Assembly: GCF_033568475.1 (NCBI RefSeq)
Contig: NC_133121.1
Location: forward strand, 7,130,001-7,194,000
Length of the DNA stretch: 64,000 nucleotides
Direction: 5' to 3'
From: Henckelia pumila
Lineage: Eukaryota > Streptophyta > Magnoliopsida > Lamiales > Gesneriaceae
The translations under genes and the position numbers were made by a program. How positions within the stretch are numbered: the first letter of the stretch is position 1; the number at the start of each line of letters is the position of its first letter. The notes under the pieces are model-generated. The model had not been told where the DNA came from. It was given only the letters and a program-made list of their open reading frames with translations, and did not search any database. Below are positions 33,420-44,994 of this stretch, one piece after another.

Positions 33420-36400
33420 AGAATTCTAGTTGGAGGCAACTCCACGTTTGCGTTGCTAGATTCAGGGGCTACGCATTCGTTTATCTCCCTGGAGTTTATC
33501 AGGCGGGTAGGCATCACACCTGAGAGTAGTGACAGCGGGTATGATGTTACTATGCCGTCAGGGCAGATTATGTCTACCTCGAAGGTTATTCGAGGACTGG
33601 AGTTAGAGCTGCAGGGACACTCCATTCGAGCAGATGTAGTAGTCTTGCCTTTGAGTGGTTTTGATCTTATTTTGGGTATGGATTGGTTGACAGTCAATGG
33701 AGCTTCGATTGATTTTCGTCGGAGATCAGTGTCAGTGAGACCTACAGGGGGCGACCCGTTCACTTTTTATGCATCTCAGAGCAGTGATATTCCTCAGGTG
33801 ATATCCTATATTCAGGCGAGGAAGTTGTTGAGACGGGGTTGCCAGGGGTTTCTAGCGAGTATTGTCACGACTTCAGAGCCATCTAGCAGATCATTATCAG
33901 AGTTAGAGGTGGTTCGTGACTTTCCGGATGTCTTTCCGGAGGATGTGGCAGGAATTCCACCAGTGAGAGAGGTGGAGTTCAGTATTGACTTAGTGCCAGA
34001 CACCGTGCCTATCTCTAAGGCACCGTACAGGCTTGCTCCTACCGAGATGAAAGAGTTGAAGGAGCAGATACAGGAGTTGTTAGAGAAAGGCTTTGTTCGA
34101 CCTAGCTTTTCTCCTTGGGGAGCTCCGGTGTTGTTTGTGAAGAAGAAGGATGGCAGTATGAGACTGTGCATCGATTACCGAGAGCTTAACAGAGTCACAG
34201 TGAAGAACAAGTATCCACTGCCGAGGATAGAGGACTTGTTTGACCAGTTGCAGGGAGCTTCAGTGTTCTCCAAGATCGATCTGCGATCTGGTTACCATCA
34301 GTTGCGTGTTAGGGATGCAGATGTGTCCAAGACTGCTTTCAGGACACGATATGGGCATTACGAATTCTTAGTGATGCCATTTGGGTTGACCAATGCTCCA
34401 GCGGTTTTCATGGATCTCATGAACCGAGTCTTTCAGCCGTATTTAGATCAGTTCATCATAGTCTTTATTGATGATATTTTGATCTATTCTAGGAGCATCG
34501 AGGAGCATAGACAGCATCTTCAGACCGCATTGCAGACTTTGAGGGAGCATCGGTTGTATGCCAAGTTCAGCAAGTGCGAGTTTTGGCTTGAGCAGGTGGC
34601 ATTTCTTGGCCACATTATTTCAAGAGATGGAGTTGCAGTCGATCAGTCTAAGGTGGAGGCAGTGCAGAATTGGGGTATTCCGAAGAATGCTTCAGAGATT
34701 CGCAGTTTCTTGGGTTTGGCAGGGTATTACAGGAAGTTCATCAAGGGTTTTTCCTCTATCGCAGTACCCTTGACTTCCTTGACCAAGAAGAATGCGAAGT
34801 TTATCTGGAGTTCAGACTGTCAGAGGAGCTTCGATCAGCTGAAGGAAGCACTCACTACAGCACCAGTGTTAGCGATGACAGTACCACATGAGGAGTTAGT
34901 GGTTTACACCGACGCGTCTAAACTTGGTTTAGGCGCAGTGCTTATGCAGTGTGGTAAGGTTATTGCGTATGCGTCGAGACAGTTGAAGATTCATGAGCAG
35001 AACTACCCGACGCATGACTTGGAGTTGGCAGCAGTGGTCTTCGCTTTGAAAATCTGGAGGCACTATCTTTACGGCGAGAAGTGCAAGATTTTCACCGATC
35101 ACAAGAGCCTCAAGTACTTCTTCACCCAGAAGGAGTTGAACATGAGACAGCGCAGATGGTTGGAGTTGGTGAAGGACTATGATTGTGACATTAGCTACCA
35201 TCCGGGTAAGGCTAATGTAGTGGCAGATGCTTTGAGTCGGAAGTCGTCAGTGGTATCATGTTTGACTGTGCAGTTACCACTACAGACCGAGATTCAGAGA
35301 TTTGGTTTGGAGTGCTATCCGAGCGGCCATGCACCGAGCTTGTCAGTGTTGACGGTGCAGCCAGTTTTGAGAGATCGGATTAGAGAGGGACAGTCCACTG
35401 ATGAGGAGTTACAGTGATGGAGACAGAGAGATGAGGCTAGAGGTAATCTCTTGTATACAGTGGAGGATGGCATCGTTCAGTACCGTGGTAGGATGTGGGT
35501 ACCGAACGTCGATCAGTTGCGAGCTGAGATTTTGACAGAGGCTCACGCATCTCCGTACTCCATTCACCCCGGAAGTACGAAGATGTACAAAGACTTGCAG
35601 CTATTGTATTGGTGGCCCGGTATGAAGAGTGACATCGGGAGAGTGGTGTCAGAGTGCTTGACTTGTCAGCAAGTCAAAGCAGAGCATCAGCGTCCAGCAG
35701 GACTTCTTAGACCTCTCCCTATTCCGGAATGGAAATGGGAGAATATTACGATGGACTTTGTGGTTGGCTTACCGAGGAGTGCCAGAGGGTGTACAGCGAT
35801 TTGGGTGATTGTGGATAGACTCACCAAGTCAGCTCATTTCTTGCCGGTGAGGACTAACTATACTTTGACACAGTATGCAGAGCTTTACATTAGAGAGATT
35901 GTTAGACTGCATGGCATACCAGTGTCTATTGTGTCAGACAGAGATCCGAGATTCACATCTGCGTTTTGGAAGAGTCTGCACACGGCTATGGGGACTAGGC
36001 TTCTGTTCAGTACAGCATTTCATCCCCAGACAGATGGTCAGTCTGAGAGAGTGATCCAGGTTCTCGAGGATCTTCTGAGAGCTTGTGTCATTGATTTTCG
36101 GGGCTCTTGGGAGACTAGACTGCCATTGGTGGAGTTTACCTATAACAACAGCTTTCAGTCGTCTATAGGTATGGCTCCATATGCAGCACTTTATGGGAGG
36201 AGATGCAGATCTCCGGTGCATTGGGATGAGGTTGGTGAGCGGATTTTGTTGGGTCCGGAGATTGTGCAGCAGACAGCTGACATCGTGACGCAGATTCGAG
36301 ACAAGATGAGGACTGCGCAGAGTCGGCAGAAGAGTTATGCGGATGCCAGACGACGCGATTTGGAGTTCGCGGTAGGTGATCACGTATTCTTGAAGGTGTC

Positions 36401-36791
36401 ACCTATGAAGGGAGTAGCGCGTTTTGGGCGGAGAGGCAAGCTTAATCCGAGATACATAGGGCCATTCGAGATCTTGGAGCGAGTTGGCACGTTGGCCTAT
36501 CGTTTAGCTCTACCTCCAGGGCTAGCGGCAGTGCACAACGTTTTCCATGTATCCATGCTTCGGAGATATGTCTCCAATCCGTCGCATGTGTTGGATTTTG
36601 AGCCCTTACAGTTGCCACCAGATCTTGTTTACGAGGAGAGACCAGTGCGGATTTTGGCTAGAGAGGAGCGGAGGCTTAGGACGCGGGTCATACCGATGGT
36701 CAGAGTCCAGTGGCTGAATCACTCGGAGGAGGAAGCTACTTGGGAGACCGAGGCTGACATGAGGACTCGCTACCCGGAGTTGTTCGGGTAA
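33420..36791 (+). CDS. Gypsy pol region (retrotransposon; frame appears broken)
   Basis: In order: aspartic protease ([11 protein letters not shown]), reverse transcriptase (core FIDDILIYS), RNase H ([14 protein letters not shown]), an HHCC zinc site (about [11 protein letters not shown] to CLTCQQVK), integrase core ([20 protein letters not shown]), and a C-terminal chromodomain-like segment ([16 protein letters not shown]). The order is that of Ty3/Gypsy chromoviruses. The coding stretch is well preserved, with about one break. Confidence 0.85.
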
Positions 36792-36836
36792 GTACTTTAA
36801 TTTCGAGGACGAAATTCAATTTAAGGGGGGGAGAAT

Positions 36837-39321
36837 TGTAACACCCGGTATTTTTAATTACATAAATCCGCCTGCATAATTAGGATATTTAATTATTTAA
36901 ATTTATGATTTATGGGTTAAATAATTATGTGAATTATTTGTGCATGATTTAATTTATTTTTAAGCATTTAACCCATAATTAGTGATTTTTATGATTTTTA
37001 GTATTTTTATTATTTGATCGCGTAGACGGGACCGTGGACGGACGAGATGACAACTTTCGAGCCAAATTATTTTATGAGCCTTTTTGGAGCCTTTAAATAT
37101 TATTTTGAGTTTTATTATCTCAAAATTTTAAGTATTTAATTTTATATAATTTTAGGAGTCCATTTTATTCAAAATTAGCCATAATATTGACTTTTTAGTA
37201 TTTTTAAAATTTCCCTAAATTAATATTTCGAGATTTTATTTATGTTATCAGATTTTTAAATGTTTAATTAAGAGTTTAAGTGGTATATTTAATATTTAAA
37301 ACTTTTTATCCTTATTTATTTAACCTATATTTTAATTAACACAAAAATTAAACCTAATCTACCCCAAACCCCTTAGCCGATCGTTCACCCCCTTAGCCGC
37401 CTCCATTCTCCATCTTCATCTTCTTCCTCAAGCCTAGGAGGTTCCATAGCTCAAATCTTTTAAAGCTTCGAAGGTGTGTTCGCCCCGTCGTCCCGGAAAC
37501 GTCCTACGTGCGTTCTAATCAACTCCTACGGTGAAAGGCATGATTTTCTTCTTGTTTTTAACATCATATCAGTATATATTATGTAGGTTAAGGTAGGCAT
37601 GGAAATTCTTTTAGAAACTTTTCAGAAAATCGTTTGAAGTTTGTTGTTGGTGCATTGCCTTCGAATTTCATAGCATGTTCACGTCTTCTTCCTATCCATG
37701 CATGGTTCGGCTGATGGCTAGGTCTCCGGGGGGTGTGGGAACGTGGTCTGGGCTCGAGTGGCTCGAGTGGTTCGAGCCAAACGAGCCCAGGTGGTCACCT
37801 TGTTCAGCAAAGGGTTCGGCCGAGTAGCAGTTAGGGTTTTGGGTTTGAGGGGCTTCGGTTCGATGTAGGGTAAGCATGGGGTTGGGACCTTGGTATGGTT
37901 CGAACCGGCAGGACCCTGGGGAGGTCCTGCCGGCGGCGCTCCGGCCGGTCGTGGCCGGAGCAGGGCGGCAGCAGGCGTTGAAGGCCTGCTGCCCAAGCTT
38001 CGGCGGCCGAGAGAGGTAAGTAGACTAGGGTTTCGGTTCTAGGGTTTCTAGTGGGTTCCGGGTCGGGTCTTGGGTCCGGGTCGGGTCTAAAATAATATGG
38101 GTTAAGTTAAGTGGGTCCGGGTCCGGGTTATTTTAGTTGGGCTCGGGTATTTTTATTTTTAAGTTTTTAAGTTAATTAGGAATTAAATGGGCTAATTAAA
38201 TTCCCAAAAATTTAATTAGTACCATTTAATTTATTTGGAGTCCATTAAATTATTTTGGGTTATTTTATTTATTTTTGGGCCCATTGGGCCAGGGATAGTG
38301 CTATTGGGCCTAAGCTAGTGTTAATGGGCTTGAGTGTAGGGCCAGCAGTCCAGAACCATCCATGAGAAAATTTGCATGTGTCCTGATTATATATTTAATT
38401 ATTTTTATGCATTTGAGTTATTTTAATATTTATATGTTAATAAGAAATTAAATTAAATATATATGATGGACACACATTTTATTCAAGTACATGCATTCAT
38501 GAAATAATATTTTATGCATGATTTAATGTTTAAGTTGAGCAATAAAAATATTTTATGTTGGAAGTTGAAGTAGTGTGACAATTTAAGGGGGATTCGTCCC
38601 CATATGATTGAAGGGCAGTTTACTGCCAATTTAAGAGGTGATTCGTCACCGGCCACGTACGTAGGTTTCCACGCTGATCAGTATTTAATGTATGATTTAA
38701 GGTTACACTACGGATACAACCATGCTATGTTAGAAAATAAATTGCTCAATATTGTTATGTATTATGTTATGTATTATGTTTATTTAAGTAAGTCATGTTA
38801 TGTAATTTTTTTAAGCATGCTCATTCATGTATATGTATGTATTAGTATTAAATTGGTTTAAATTATTTTAAACCCTTGTTATGTTAGCATGTTGGGCCTC
38901 TAGGCTCACTACACTGGTATGGTGCAGGTGAGTACGTTGAGGATGACATTGTACCCACCGGAGGCGAGGACGTATGAGCATGCATGCAGTGGCCCCGTGA
39001 CCGTGAAATATTCTGAGTCGCTATGCATGTTATTGTTCTTGTCAGCATGATACATTTTTATTATTTTCAGTGATTGAGGGTCTAGAATATTTATTTAATA
39101 TTTTCAGTGCATGCAAACTTTTATTTACTTATGCAGTATATTTTTAATTAATGTTTGACTCAGATATTTATTATATTTTTAAGAATGCATTTTTATTTAA
39201 GTATTTAATTGTTTATTCATTTTTAAATATTTTTATTCTGTACATATTTTATTTAGTAAGTATAAAAAAAAAAAAAAAAAAATTCCGCATATTTATTTAT
39301 TATAGAGTTAGGGTCGTTTCA
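36837..39321 (+). repeat. Right (3') LTR of the Gypsy element
   Basis: 2485 bp, from TGTAACACCCGG to GGGTCGTTTCA, preceded by a purine tract with a run of G. It lacks the TRIM and the 113-bp duplication. It is almost identical to the left LTR otherwise. Confidence 0.93.
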
Positions 39322-41025
39322 TCCATCAACGCAGGCTTCGATGCTACAAAGAGACAGAAAACTGAGTTAATTATCGGATTATATAAATACAAAAATTAAT
39401 TAGCGGACCCTTTGTCCCCGCTTAAAGTGCATCACGTGACCCCTAACCTTTGTCTTCATTTCACTTTCGACATCATGAATTTTGGTCCACTTTATATTTA
39501 TTTCAATTTATATTAAAAGAATATCTTATTCTATTTTCACCGCCATAAATAATGATATTATATAATATATTAATATGCTCATCCATTGTTATATTTTTTC
39601 ATTAGCAAACAAATTGGTGCGCGATTAGCGTAAATATCTATCATTATGTGACTAACACAATAAATTAATACATGAAATTAGACTAGAGTAGGCAGTAGCT
39701 CGAGTAAGTCAAATTCGAATTCTATTTGGTTTGTCTCGAGTTATATTTTTTAACATTATCTAAAGTGTATGTGTAAATTCGACTGGATTATTATTTATTA
39801 TACTATTACAAATACTTCTTATAATAAACTTGTATTATTGAATTTCGATATGGATATATTTCGGTTTTTTTTAGGTATTGCTTGATTAATGATAACCAAT
39901 GTTTGGTTTGATTGTTTTGTAACGGAAAATCTGGGTTGGGATGGGTTTCTCCATAAATGAACCAAACAGGGGATTTAATTATTAAAACAAAACATTAAAA
40001 TATAATCTAGGATGACGAATTTTTGTAGACTATTTATTTTAACATCTTATAAGATAATATTTAAAATATATTTTTCATACTCATTTTCAGAACTTGAAAA
40101 TGTTTATATATAATATATTTGTTAATAAATACATTGAGCATTTCAAAATCCATCACATTAAAGTAGTGTACATAACTTCTCCATTTCCCCATAAAGATTT
40201 TAAATGCCCTCACGCTTCTTCCATTGAACGTACACTATTTTTTTTTTCAAGCCTACAAACGAACGGCATTAATAAAAGCATTGTTTGTAATAATAACTGT
40301 GAGGAAAGAAAAGTGTTTTTTTTTTAATAAAAAAATTATGGTTGGAAGTTACACGTTGAAAGGTATTCCATATCTAGTCTCCACCCACCACCCAACTCCA
40401 TGGAATAAATTTCAAATACTTGCAGTAATGGAAAGAGATTTCGATGATGTTACATTCTCTATCGATTTAACCAAATGCAATATTTTGATTAATGGAAGAG
40501 AGCTGTCAAAATGATCTTTTGAATTGACATATTTTGGATTTCGACTATATATGAAGAAGTAGTTAAAATTGAGTTTAGATCGCATAAATTTGTTGGTTCT
40601 TTGTTATTAGTCGCTCATTCATATTATTGGTATGACTTTAAATTCGTATGTATTTTTCGATATCATACATCTGTTTTTTCATACATAATGTCAGTATTGT
40701 TACGAAATATGATTAAAGAAAAAGGCTATTGCAAACACTAACTAAGAAAACTTAGAGAATAATTAATTTGTTTATTCGATAGCTCTATCATATAGAGTCA
40801 TAAACCAGCTCGATGAACCCTATTTGAATTTAAAAATTTGTAATTCTAAAAAAAATGTTAATTACTTTTTATAAAATAAAATAAAATTTACACCTCTATC
40901 CGCGTGGGCCTACTTCTCATAATTTTCAGCAGACTTTGCTCATGCGACATGTTTACAAGGCTTTGAACTGAGTCGGAATTTGTTCTATTATAATAGTTTT
41001 TGTGTAAGATCATTTATATAATTTA

Positions 41026-41365
41026 GGAAGTGTTTGCAATAGATTGTGATTTTATTGAAGTGATTAATTTATAAATTATAAAAAATTTAAAAAAAATCAA
41101 AAGTTGATAGTGTTTGAAAACAAATGTGAAAATCTAAAAATCAAAGTTGGGTAATGTTTGATAAATAAGTGATTAGAGTGATTTTAGCAATGACCTTCTT
41201 ATTAAAATCACTTTTGGAGAATCATAATCATCACATGACTAGCTTTTGGATTTCAATTAAGTTAAGCATAAACTAACACATAATCTAGATTTAAGAAAAA
41301 TACAAAAATAATTTTTTTAAACCAAAAGCTAATAATTATTTTTTTTAATAATCGCAAACACTCCC
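41026..41365. mobile_element. Tourist-like MITE
   Basis: 340 bp, starting GGAAGTGTTTGC and ending GCAAACACTCCC, with TTA on both sides (41023-41025 and 41366-41368), which fits the TWA target of PIF/Harbinger. Inner arms are AT-rich. Confidence 0.75.
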
Positions 41366-41664
41366 TTAATCTCTAGTATAATCCGTCTCTATGCATGGTT
41401 AAAAAATTTCCGTTGTATATACATGTGTCACCGTCATAAAGCATTTGCCATTTGAATTGATATTATATGAAATACGAATTTATTTGATGAGGATTGTATT
41501 TAAACTTGTAGATATAGAAATTTGGTTAGAAGTCCCACATCTTAAGAGATCAATTTTCGTCAGATGAAAATACTATAAATAATATGATTCCGTCAGGAGA
41601 ACAAAATCGATTCTCTAAGTTTGATTTTGGATCTTACTTATGGAGTGATTTATGGAGTGTTAGT

Positions 41665-41845
41665 AATCACTTAAATGATTGTTAATTTTTGGCTTAAAAA
41701 AGTTATTTTTGTGCGTTTTTTAAACCCAGATTATGTGTTAGCTTGTTTAACTTAATTGAAATTCAAAATTTAATCATGTGGTGATTATGATTTTCCAAAA
41801 GTGATTTTAATAAGAAAACCATTGTTAAAATCATTCTCTTAGATT
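41665..41845. mobile_element. Inverted fragment of the 41026 MITE
   Basis: Its reverse complement matches about 41190-41345: AATCATAATCA.CACATGA, TTTCAATTAAGTTAA and AACACATAATCT occur in the same order. It is a partial copy in opposite orientation about 300 bp away, so the pair forms a long inverted repeat. Confidence 0.7.
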
Positions 41846-42028
41846 TAAATGGATGTGATGAACTATGTATAATGAAGTATTTATCGTTTTATAGAAGATA
41901 AGATGTAATTGAAAATGTCAAAAGTATAAACACATCAATTAATCCAAACGTCACATTACAATCGATCCTGATCAAATACTTGTTATTTCACCATAACAAT
42001 ATGGTGAAGCTAAAATGCCAAACATTTA

Positions 42029-42845
42029 GGGAGTGTTTGGTAGAGCTTTTATAAAATGCTTCTTAATTTCTAGCTGCATAGAAGTGCTTTTGAGTGAGCT
42101 GCATAGAAGTGCTTTTGAGTGTTTGTGAATAAATTCTGTTTTAGCTTCTACAACTTTTTCCCAAAAACAAGATGCTAAAATTTGATGTTTTTTTTTTGCT
42201 TTTATTTTTTATTTAAGGTATAAAATTACAAGTTGACACATATATCCTTAATAAACTTATCATATTACATATGTTTTATTATTATTTTTTAAATATTTTT
42301 TTAAAATTTTAGATTGTTATTACAAGTATTTTTTTTAAAAAAAATATTTTTTAATTTAAATTATTATTACAAGCATTTTTTAAAAAGATATTTTTTAAAA
42401 TTTTACATTATTATTACAAGCATTTATTTAAATATATATATATATATATAATATATTGAATTTTCATACATTTTTGTACGTATCTTGTATATTTATACAA
42501 TTTTTTTCATTTTTTATATTTTTATTTTTATTAATCTTATATATTTTTTCAAGTATTCATCTTATAAAAAATAAAATATTTTGATAAAAAAAATTCATAA
42601 TGCAAAATAATATATAAACTCGTTTTTTATAGTATGAGTATCAAAAATTAAAAATCAAATAAGTGTATGGTTGTCATTTAATTAAAAAATTAAGGTTGAA
42701 AGCAATTATTTTTCAAACACTAAACTTTAGCTTGTATTATTTTTCAACTTCTATTTTCAAACACTCATTACTTTAGCTTCTCACCAACTTCAAAATAATC
42801 TCTGATAGAATCACTTTTAAATAAGTAAAAGCTCTCCAAAACACT
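42029..42845. mobile_element. Longer Tourist-like element
   Basis: It starts GGGAGTGTTTGGTAGAGCTTTT and ends near AAAGCTCTCCAAAACAC, an inverted match to the start. The interior is very AT-rich and carries a short tandem repeat (AGCTGCATAGAAGTGCTTTT twice, about 42072-42121). The right edge is approximate. No transposase. Confidence 0.6.
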
Positions 42846-44994
42846 TACACAACCTGAATTTCTACCACTTTATTTCCACAAATTTGGATAGTCTGATCAA
42901 GAAAAATCGATGTATATGGTCAATCACTTATTATTTTACTAAAATACAAAGATTTGTATTTTTATTTTTATTTTAAAAAAAAAGATTAATAGTCCAAACA
43001 AGAGGCAGCCCGTGAGTGAGTAAACGTAATGTTGAAGATAAGATTTGTGTTCCCGATTAGCGGCTGCAGTGAATTGCAGTGCGGTTCGTGAATTGCGCCA
43101 CTCTATTGACCAACGGTGCTTGTGTGAACAACAAGAAATACTTGTACTGTAGCCCAGGTTTCCTGTTTTATTTTATTTTTTTCTTTTATTTTTATTATAA
43201 AGAGAATAATTTGTGAGATTAAAGCCTGAGTACACGTGATCAAAGGTAAATAACTCGAATATATTCCACTTTCACCCGACCATATTTATTTTATTATTTT
43301 TCGTGTTTGATTTGGAAGAAATTAAATTGTAGTGATCATTGTTTTATCCTTTTTTAGAAAATCATGAGTTATGGGGTTAGGGTCTTAGGGATTGCCCATT
43401 AGGGCGGTGGGATAGACTTCAAATTGATTTTATCTTTCTCCAAATTAAAATCGAATTGATTGAAATTTTTTTAATAAAAAATGAATAAAATTAGGTATAA
43501 GGCCATAAATAATTCCAAAGAAAAGTTTAAGAAAATTTAAAGATAACAAATAAAATAGTAAACCGATTGTTTTTTGAAGTCTTTTTCCAAAACAAGGGCC
43601 TAAATCTAGTTACCCAAACTTTCCTACATCCGTGACTTCGATTTTGATATCCATGATCGAAATGCTTTCTATATGATGATGATCATCGCATTCCAGTCTT
43701 CTTCTATCTTTGGTCATTCATCCATCTGATATGTATCTTCTATCTTCCTATGCTATAGATAAAATAAGTAAATGATGGGTAATAAATATGATAAAATAGG
43801 GATGAATGAATATATAGAGATTAATAATATTGTTTGATATAGTTTTAAGTTGTATGATATTGTTTATGACTATTTTATAATATCTTAAATACTTTTGCAA
43901 AATCAAAACTAATCGTGATCGTCAACTAACATAATTGAAGTTTCATCATGTCATGTTCATTATATGAGTGTAAAAGAGTTGTTTAATACAACCCACATAT
44001 AGCATCATTATGCCCCAATAGATAAAAATAGGAAGACCACAAATTAGACAAAGAACATAAAATTGCTCAAACTCAATTCATCTTTGAATCAAGAATTGGA
44101 CAAATTTTGTTTATTATCGACTGAAAGTTATCGCGACGATTTTAGTAGTCAATAAAAGAGGTTGCATGTAAAGTATTAATCAGAGTGGTATTGATCAGAG
44201 TGTTTCGAACATCATGAAGTTCGGCACAGTGAACCATATATATAAACGACGTTGATATTTTATAAATTATATCAATTCAAGACGGGAGAGAGAATGAATC
44301 AACAATTACGTATTTTGTTTCGATTATATAATTTTATTTTTTTTACATGGATTAAAAAAAATTATTGGTAAAACAAATTTTATATAAAACTTCTTATTTT
44401 ATCTTTATTTAATGTAAATTATTGCATAATTTTTAAGGTTTAGTTAATATAAATATATTAGTAAAAAAAAATATTATTTATGGTATATGACTATATATTT
44501 AAGACAAAAAAATATGTAATATATAATTGAGACGGTGGAAATATATTTTTTGATATTTTTATAAATTGTCTCAATTCAAGACGGAAGAGAGAATGAATTA
44601 ACAACTATGTTTAATAAAAAAAATATATTAACATTTTTTTAGAAGAATTAATTATTTTAAAAAAAAAATCAACATACCAAAATATTTCTCTCCGACTATA
44701 TTTTTATTTGATAAAAGATTACATTATGTTTACCGATTATTTAAAAAATGAAAATGTTGATCGATTAATTGACAACGCACTCTCTTTCTACCTATCTGTC
44801 TTCCTTTTTCCTCCTTTTGTTGCAACGCAATCATTCACATACAGGACAAACTACAAGTGTCCCCACTTCACTCACTCACCTCTCCATGGTTTCCCACACA
44901 CACTTCGTCTTCTTCAAGCCTCCAGCTCCAGCTGTATTTTTATCCAGCACTATTTAGCCCAGACCCGTTCCTCCCTACGAATTACACCAACATA

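Larger units (their letters stand above)
28542..39321 (+). mobile_element. Ty3/Gypsy chromovirus LTR element (Tekay/Del-like), young, with nested TRIM
   Basis: The element spans about 10.8 kb with long LTRs (left 3438 bp including a nested insertion, right 2485 bp). The target duplication TCCAT is exact (28537-28541 and 39322-39326). The primer-binding site TGGTATCAAAGC lies just inside the left LTR (from 31982), and a purine tract (about 36821-36836) precedes the right LTR. Gag, protease, reverse transcriptase, RNase H, integrase and a C-terminal chromodomain-like segment are in the order of chromoviruses. Long LTRs and the domain set suggest the Tekay/Del group. I saw only one or two substitutions between the LTRs, so it is recent. 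The coding region is largely preserved but shows about one or two breaks. Confidence 0.93.
39327..44994. other. Intergenic; MITE cluster, no gene seen
   Basis: Between the Gypsy element and the subtilase gene I see no gene. The interval holds Tourist-like MITEs (41026-41365 and about 42029-42845), an inverted fragment (about 41665-41845) and a diverged direct repeat (about 44257-44330 and 44545-44625). Part of about 44700-44994 is the presumed promoter and leader of the subtilase. Confidence 0.6.

Noticed and set aside
40224-40514. 96-codon open frame in the 39-44 kb interval
   Set aside because: Low-complexity Lys/Phe-rich N-terminus, no recognisable domain, no splice partners.
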